From: CAYRNY01 sp964425755
GTDB lineage: Bacteria > Chloroflexota > Anaerolineae > Aggregatilineales > Aggregatilineaceae
Assembly (NCBI GenBank): GCA_964425755.1
Contig: CAYRNY010000010.1
Coordinates: 1 to 64,000 of the forward strand
Reading direction: 5' to 3'
DNA length: 64,000 nucleotides
In this document: piece after piece, positions 59,438-64,000 of the stretch
Layout: every line of letters starts with the position of its first letter
Numbering within the stretch: the stretch's first letter is position 1
The notes under the pieces: model-generated
The model's database searches: none
Seen by the model: the letters and a program-made list of their open reading frames with translations, nothing else
Told to the model about the DNA's origin: nothing
Program-made: the position numbers and the translations under genes

Positions 59438-60356
59438 CGTTTGCCACCCCCAGCACGCGCAGCACGCCCGGCGTGATGCCGGTCAGGTCGTGCAGGTCCC
59501 CGGCGAACTGGTGCCGCGCCGCGCCGATCGCGACGGTGGGCACGTCGTTGAGCGTGTGTTGGCGTATGCTCAGGTCTTCCATATTGCCGTGATCGCTGGT
59601 GATGATGAGCAGGTTGTTGGCGTCGTCCCACACCGCGAGCAACCCGGACAGCACCGCGTCGAACAGCTCCAGCAGCGCGACCCCGCGCTCGAACGGGCCG
59701 CGATGCCCGATCACGTCGGATATCCAGTGCGAAAAGAAGGTGAAGTCGCGCTGCATGGCGAGCGCGGCGAGTTTCGCACCTGCTTCGTGCGGCGTGTAGA
59801 CCGGCGTGTCGTGGTAGCCGAGTTCCTCGCGCCAGCCGTTGCCGGTCCAGTCCGGGCTGAGCGCGGTCCCGGCGCGGATATCGTCCTCGGTGAACAGGCG
59901 CAGTCCCGCCGCCAGCACCGCGTACTGGATCGCGGACGGGATGCGCCGCCCGCTTTCCAGCGCGTGGAAGAACCCCGGCGGGTAAGCGTTGATCAGCGCC
60001 GCTGACTTGCCCGCCGCCACCAGCGTCTTGAACAGGTTGCTCTCGTCCAGCAGCGCGCGGATGGGACGGTGCGGGCGCGGGCCGTAATGCCGCCCGATCG
60101 CGGCGGGGATGTTGCGCCCGGTGAGGATCGTCGCGTGGCCGGTCGCGCTCTGCGGACGTCCCGGCACGCCCAGGCGCGGATCGGTGGGCACGAACAGGGC
60201 GCGTCCTGTGTCGGTGCGTGGCGTCCCGCGCAGCCACCGGCGGCCCCCGGCCAGCGCGTTCAGCGTCGGGGTGCGGGCGGCGGCGAGCGGATTCACCTGT
60301 GGATCGTCATCGCCCAACCCGACGCCGTCCAAGAAGATCAGCAGCACGCGCGTCAT
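59427..60356 (-). CDS. Phosphoglyceromutase-like metalloenzyme (alkaline phosphatase superfamily)
   Basis: A 309-residue protein. F-L-D-G-V-G-L-G-D-D-D at the N-terminus gives the first metal site and S-A-T-G-H-A-T-I-L-T-G near residue 73 the nucleophile. H-W-I-S-D-V-I-G-H-R-G near 215 and T-S-D-H-G-N-M-E-D near 260 are second-site ligands. This matches the independent phosphoglyceromutase / phosphopentomutase core but is shorter, so a stand-alone phosphatase is likely. The ATG at 60356 overlaps the upstream methyltransferase stop (ATGA), and its own stop overlaps the HD gene by 11 bases: a translationally coupled trio. Confidence 0.82.
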   Translation of the reverse strand: MTRVLLIFLDGVGLGDDDPQVNPLAAARTPTLNALAGGRRWLRGTPRTDTGRALFVPTDPRLGVPGRPQSATGHATILTGRNIPAAIGRHYGPRPHRPIRALLDESNLFKTLVAAGKSAALINAYPPGFFHALESGRRIPSAIQYAVLAAGLRLFTEDDIRAGTALSPDWTGNGWREELGYHDTPVYTPHEAGAKLAALAMQRDFTFFSHWISDVIGHRGPFERGVALLELFDAVLSGLLAVWDDANNLLIITSDHGNMEDLSIRQHTLNDVPTVAIGAARHQFAGDLHDLTGITPGVLRVLGVANDGD

Positions 60357-60976
60357 GAGGCGGACTCCGTGCGGTGGAAGGTGTACCACGCGCTCGGACG
60401 GGGCGACGTGACCTCTTCGCCCTCGGTGTATTCCACGAGCGTAAAGACCGGTCCGAGCAGGGTGCATAGGTCGGCGCGGCTGATGCCCACGCTGCGCCCG
60501 GAGTCGGTGGTTTGGGGCAGGAACGCGTACAGCAGGAATGCCGCGCCGGGCCGCGCCCACCGTGCGAGATTCGCCGCGTAAGCCGGGTGTTTGTCGCGCG
60601 GCAGACCGTGCATGCAGCCGACATCGATCAGCAGGTCGAACGGCGCTTCGTCCGCCAGCAGATCGGCGCTTGCTACGTCGGCGCTGATGAAGCGCAGCGT
60701 CCCGGCGAACGGGGCACGACGTGCGGCGCGCTGCGCCCGCTTGCGCGCGATGACGATCGCGGGCAGGGCGAAGTCCACCCCGATCGTGTCCCAGCCGTGT
60801 TGTGCCAGGTGGATCGCCGTCGTGCCCGGCCCGCAGCCGAGATCGAGCGCGCGGCCCGGCGGGTCGTTGTGCTGGTCGAGCCAGTCGATGATCTCCGGCG
60901 GCACCTGGCGCGAGTCCCAGGGGATGTTTCCGCGCAGGTAGCGCCAGACGAAGTGTAAGCGACGTTTCAGACTCAT
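60353..60976 (-). CDS. SAM-dependent methyltransferase, TehB/thiopurine-type
   Basis: A 207-residue protein with motif I L-D-L-G-C-G-P-G-T-T near residue 48 and I-G-V-D-F-A-L-P-A near 68. F-D-L-L-I-D-V-G-C-M-H-G-L near 115 resembles thiopurine or tellurite methyltransferases. Its start may be ATG at 60976 or GTG at 60994. It is first in the coupled trio and overlaps the next gene by four bases. The substrate is unknown. Confidence 0.82.
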   Translation of the reverse strand: MSLKRRLHFVWRYLRGNIPWDSRQVPPEIIDWLDQHNDPPGRALDLGCGPGTTAIHLAQHGWDTIGVDFALPAIVIARKRAQRAARRAPFAGTLRFISADVASADLLADEAPFDLLIDVGCMHGLPRDKHPAYAANLARWARPGAAFLLYAFLPQTTDSGRSVGISRADLCTLLGPVFTLVEYTEGEEVTSPRPSAWYTFHRTESAS

Positions 60977-61069
60977 GGGCTGGTGGTTAACCACTCCAGG
61001 TTATGCCGGACAAGCGCCCTGACTCTACCACGAACGCGCCGAATGTGTGAGATCGAACCGGCGCGCGGG

Positions 61070-61579
61070 TCAGGGCGCGCTGCTGACGCGGTACACCTGT
61101 ACGAACCGGTCGCGGCCCGCCAGGTCGACCGCGACCAGTGCATCCTCATCCAGCTTTGCCGGCGGCGGCAGGTCGAATCCAGCCAGGATCGCGGCTTCGT
61201 GCGGCGAGTAGAGCGTGACCAGTAACGCCCCCCCCGGCGCGAGCATCGCGGGCAGGCGCGGAATCACGTCTTCCCAGGTTTGCGGGTGGCGGAACAGGTC
61301 CGGGTGACGCACCAGGATCAAGCCGAAGGTCTGGTGCAGGATGTGCGGCAGCGTGCGGATATCGGCCTGCAGCAGGCGCAGCCGGGGATCGCTTGCGCGG
61401 GCTTGCCGCAGCGCGGCACGGTTCGTGTCGATCCCGTAAAGCGCCCAGCCGGGGCGGGCGCGGCGCAGCGTCGGCGCGGACGGAAACGCGCCGCAGCCCA
61501 CGTTCAACACGCGCGGCGCGGTGTCTTGCGTGAGCTGTTGCAGGACGCTTTCCAGCCGGGGCAGTGGTTCAGGGATCAT
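61070..61579 (-). CDS. Small SAM-dependent methyltransferase
   Basis: A 169-residue class I methyltransferase fold. V-L-N-V-G-C-G-A-F-P near residue 24, Y-G-I-D-T-N-R-A-A near 48 and L-L-Q-A-D-I-R-T-L near 70 are the first three motifs. L-A-P-G-G-A-L-L-V-T-L follows. The family is not more precise. It lies between the methyltransferase gene at 60353 and the metallo-beta-lactamase-fold gene, in the same direction with a 15-base gap upstream. Confidence 0.8.
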   Translation of the reverse strand: MIPEPLPRLESVLQQLTQDTAPRVLNVGCGAFPSAPTLRRARPGWALYGIDTNRAALRQARASDPRLRLLQADIRTLPHILHQTFGLILVRHPDLFRHPQTWEDVIPRLPAMLAPGGALLVTLYSPHEAAILAGFDLPPPAKLDEDALVAVDLAGRDRFVQVYRVSSAP

Positions 61580-61594
61580 GGGTGCCCCGCCGGG

Positions 61595-62254
61595 TTAATC
61601 GTCGTCGCCGTCGAGATAGCTCAGCAGGTAGGGGTTGTTCCGGCGCTCGTACCCGATCGTCGTGTGGTGCATGTGCCCCGGCGCGACGGTATACGCGTCC
61701 CCCAAAGGCAGCAGTTGCTCGACGATCGAGCGCAACAGCCGGTCGTGGTCGCCACCGGGCAGGTCGGTGCGCCCAATGCTGCCCAGGAACAGGCAATCGC
61801 CGCTGAAGACGATCTCCTCGCTGCGCAGCACGTAGCTGACGTGCCCCGGCGAGTGGCCGGGCGTGAACAGCACGTCGAGCGCGATCCCGCCCGCCGTGAT
61901 CGTGTCACCGGCTTCGACGAGATGATCGGCCTCGGCTGCCGGCGGCACGTCGATGCCCAGCCACTCGCGCACGCGGTCCGGCATCGCTTCGAGCAGCGGC
62001 AGGTCGATGCGATGGATGTGGAACGGCGCGCCGGTCTGCGCTTTGAGGTCGCGGCTGGCGAGGATGTGGTCAAAGTGCCCGTGTGTCGCCAGGATGTGGC
62101 GGATCGTCCAGTCGCGCTCGCGCGCGGTCTGGGCCAACAGCTCAGCTTGATCGGCGGGGTCGATCACGATCGCGTCGCCGGTGTCGGTATCCCCGACGAT
62201 GTAGCAGTTGGTCTGCAGCGGTCCAAGGGTCAGCTTCAGGGTCTGGATCGGCAT
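61595..62254 (-). CDS. Metallo-beta-lactamase-fold hydrolase (glyoxalase II-like)
   Basis: A 219-residue zinc hydrolase. The ligand motif T-H-G-H-F-D-H is near residue 57, P-G-H-S-P-G-H near 130 gives the next His, G-D-C-L-F near 150 the bridging Asp, and V-A-P-G-H-M-H-H near 200 the last His. N-terminal N-C-Y-I-V-G-D and I-G-R-T-D-L-P-G-G-D are typical of the glyoxalase II / persulfide dioxygenase group. AGGAG lies upstream of the ATG at 62254. It likely heads the transcript that continues through the smaller methyltransferase. Confidence 0.88.
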   Translation of the reverse strand: MPIQTLKLTLGPLQTNCYIVGDTDTGDAIVIDPADQAELLAQTARERDWTIRHILATHGHFDHILASRDLKAQTGAPFHIHRIDLPLLEAMPDRVREWLGIDVPPAAEADHLVEAGDTITAGGIALDVLFTPGHSPGHVSYVLRSEEIVFSGDCLFLGSIGRTDLPGGDHDRLLRSIVEQLLPLGDAYTVAPGHMHHTTIGYERRNNPYLLSYLDGDDD

Positions 62255-62451
62255 ACCGGGTGTGTGCTCCTGTGGTTGGGCTGGTTCATGCCACAAGTGT
62301 AATCCCCGCGCGCGTGCCTGCCAAGCGGCGGGGGGATGTGGGAACGAGTGCCCTCTGGTGCACTTCCGGCTGCTGTAGCGGGCGGGGCCGCACCGGGCGA
62401 AGGGGATCGTCGCGGGGCAATTTGCGAATTGCCCCGGTAATCGTGCGGCGG

Positions 62452-64000
62452 TTATGCTTGCGCCGCTGCCAACACCGCCGCGATGCGGTCCGCTTCGCTG
62501 AGCGGGTGCCCGTCCGCGTCCACCGCGAGCATTTTCCCGTCGATGCTGCGCGTCCTGACGCGGCCCGGCGCGTAGGCGTTGTTGACCAGTTGCGGCGCGT
62601 CCAGCAGCCCGATTCGTACCGCGTGCGCCAGCACGTCCGCGTTGCTGAGCGGGTCGGTGTCTTCCGGCGCGACACTTTCCCCCAGCGCGCGGATCGCGTC
62701 GATCAGCACGTGCGTTTCGTCGATCAGCTCGGCTTTGCGCGCCTGGACTGCCGGGTCGGCGGTCATGTCGGGGTTGCCGCGCAGCGCGGTTTCGACCACT
62801 TCCTGCGTGATCGTCGCCGCTTCGATGATCTCCTCGGCGGTGGCGGCGTGGTGCGCTTCCGTGTGCCCGACGACGTGGATGATGTGCGGGCGGGCGCTCA
62901 TCATCAGCATCGTGCTTTGCGCGAGGTGCGCCCGCGCGCGGCGCTCGTCCACCGGGTGGCTCAGCAGCCCGGTGCGGAACTGCCGCCGCACGCGGAAATC
63001 GTCACCGGCAAACGATTCCACCAGTTCGATCGCTGCCAGCGCCCGCGCGAGGTCCATCGCGTTGGAGAGCATCGGCGGGCTTTGGAACATGTACTGCATG
63101 ATGTAGTCGCGCACGCCGTGCTGTTTGGCGTTGTGCGCGTAGAGGTAGAACGACGCGCACACGACCGTATCCGGCGCGTCGCGCATCGCCCAGTGGTGCG
63201 ATTCGTTGCCCTCGACGGGGATATCGCGCTCGCCGTGCCAGCGCATCAACGCCTGGTGCTCGCGCAGCGACTGCGCCAGCGGCGAGGGGCCGCGCCCGTC
63301 CATCGCGTTGAACCAGAACAGCGACGTGGCGCACCACGCGTTGTTGATCGTGCGCACCAGCATATCGGCGTAGCGCAGGTGGTCGGCGGTGCCGCTGTAC
63401 GAGCGCAGCAGCGGGAAGTTGCCGGTCCGGCTGGCGGCGTAGAGCCGTTCGAGGTCGGCCTCGCTGCGGAACGGCACGCCGCCCGCGCCCTTGCTCTTGG
63501 GGTCCTGCTGTTCGGGCCGGAAGAAGTTCTCTTGCGCGTCCTGGTCCGCGCCCAGCGAGATCACGTCCAGTACGCCGGACTCGGCGATCGTCGTGATCCC
63601 TTCGACGGTCGGGTCGATGGTCTGCGCCGGGATGCCGAAATGGTGGCGCAGCAGCGGGTAGGGCGCTTTCCAGCGGATGCGCTCGATCGTGCGCTGCGGG
63701 AAGTCGTCCTCGGTCGGGTATTCGTGGGCGTCGCCCCGGATCACGCGCGCGACATCGTGCGGCGATTCTTCGCCGGCGAAGACTGCGTCGAAGTAGTCGA
63801 ACTCGCGCGCGACGTCCGCGACCGGGGGCGTGCCCCCGGCGAAGATGCGCGCGCGGCCTAGCACGCCCGCCGCGTCGAGCATCCCGCGCAACTCGGCAAA
63901 CAGCGTGCGCGCGTTCTCCGGCGTCAGGCGATAGCTCACGCCGATCACATCGGGCCGGAACTGCACCACCGCGTCGACAAAGCTCTCAAGGTCGGTGGCA
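62452..64000 (-). CDS. B12-dependent mutase-like protein (5' end outside the window)
   Basis: The open frame runs beyond base 64000, so the N-terminus is missing; at least 516 codons are visible. The first visible part (F-R-P-D-V-I-G-V-S-Y-R-L-T then I-F-A-G-G-T-P-P) fits the end of a cobalamin-binding domain. The body, with I-D-P-T-V-E-G-I-T-T-I, N-A-W-C-A-T-S-L-F-W-F-N and E-G-N-E-S-H-H-W-A-M-R-D, resembles the glutamate/methylmalonyl mutase barrel. The exact reaction is unknown. The start at 63969 suggested by a GTG is internal; the sequence upstream of it is coding. Confidence 0.7.
   Translation of the reverse strand, partial: ATDLESFVDAVVQFRPDVIGVSYRLTPENARTLFAELRGMLDAAGVLGRARIFAGGTPPVADVAREFDYFDAVFAGEESPHDVARVIRGDAHEYPTEDDFPQRTIERIRWKAPYPLLRHHFGIPAQTIDPTVEGITTIAESGVLDVISLGADQDAQENFFRPEQQDPKSKGAGGVPFRSEADLERLYAASRTGNFPLLRSYSGTADHLRYADMLVRTINNAWCATSLFWFNAMDGRGPSPLAQSLREHQALMRWHGERDIPVEGNESHHWAMRDAPDTVVCASFYLYAHNAKQHGVRDYIMQYMFQSPPMLSNAMDLARALAAIELVESFAGDDFRVRRQFRTGLLSHPVDERRARAHLAQSTMLMMSARPHIIHVVGHTEAHHAATAEEIIEAATITQEVVETALRGNPDMTADPAVQARKAELIDETHVLIDAIRALGESVAPEDTDPLSNADVLAHAVRIGLLDAPQLVNNAYAPGRVRTRSIDGKMLAVDADGHPLSEADRIAAVLAAAQA

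Noticed and set aside
62083..63861. A 592-codon plus-strand open frame opposite the B12-mutase-like gene
   Set aside because: It lies entirely opposite real coding sequences; its Arg/Val/His-rich translation matches no fold.

Overview
The window is GC-rich bacterial chromosome, densely coding on both strands, with no phage, IS transposase, CRISPR or rRNA visible. The gene set suggests a member of the Chloroflexota, probably Anaerolineae-like. The pointers are many SH3-type and lipobox lipoproteins, two-subunit glycine dehydrogenase genes, a queuosine route, TadE/TadG-like secreted proteins and fused housekeeping enzymes. This placement is inference from gene content; no rRNA is present to confirm it.

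Layout. 1-7.5 kb: small membrane proteins, an alpha/beta hydrolase, epoxyqueuosine reductase (queG), a quinone-oxidoreductase-like MDR protein, a cytidylate-kinase-like protein, a lipoprotein redoxin whose active-site codon is an in-frame TGA (selenocysteine, with a SECIS-type hairpin), and a metallophosphoesterase. 8-14.3 kb: a large TPR protein, an alkaline-phosphatase-superfamily enzyme, a GHMP kinase, a PIG-L deacetylase and cutA. 14.4-20.2 kb: tgt, uppP, a PstS-like lipoprotein, an SH3-repeat protein and a BtuF/FepB-like binding protein. 20.2-25.2 kb: an aldo/keto reductase and the gcvH-gcvPA-gcvPB operon behind a tandem glycine riboswitch with a terminator. 25.3-30.7 kb: a beta-propeller lipoprotein and an ECF sigma factor translationally coupled to a membrane protein with a degenerate LytM domain. 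That operon is bracketed by two copies of a 76-bp cloverleaf-forming element. 30.8-38.5 kb: a MurF-Alr fusion, rarA, another aldo/keto reductase, a YcaQ-like protein and a methyltransferase. 38.5-47.5 kb: a DM13 protein lacking cysteine, a PEP/pyruvate-binding protein, a glutamate-dehydrogenase-like protein with its active-site Lys replaced by Glu, a V4R-like protein behind a strong promoter, and a CHAT protein lacking its catalytic Cys. 47.6-56.5 kb: TadG-like and TadE-like secreted proteins, an MFS exporter, a GlyA-GcvT fusion and an EamA transporter. 56.6-64 kb: tRNA-Val, a GT21-like glycosyltransferase, a YceI protein, a compact minus-strand cluster (YqeK-like HD protein, phosphomutase-like enzyme, two methyltransferases, metallo-beta-lactamase-fold hydrolase) and a B12-dependent-mutase-like gene cut by the window edge.

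How genes fit together. GcvH, GcvPA and GcvPB lack a T-protein partner in their operon; the T-protein is about 28 kb away, fused behind serine hydroxymethyltransferase. Together they would take glycine to methylene-tetrahydrofolate and then serine, with the riboswitch sensing glycine. queG and tgt belong to one tRNA modification pathway. uppP and murF-alr serve cell-wall synthesis. The strongest candidates for something new are the selenocysteine lipoprotein with an operator-like palindrome, the sigma/pseudo-LytM operon with its flanking cloverleaf elements, and the three-part GlyA-GcvT fusion. Several enzymes have also lost a catalytic residue: LytM, CHAT, GDH and DM13.
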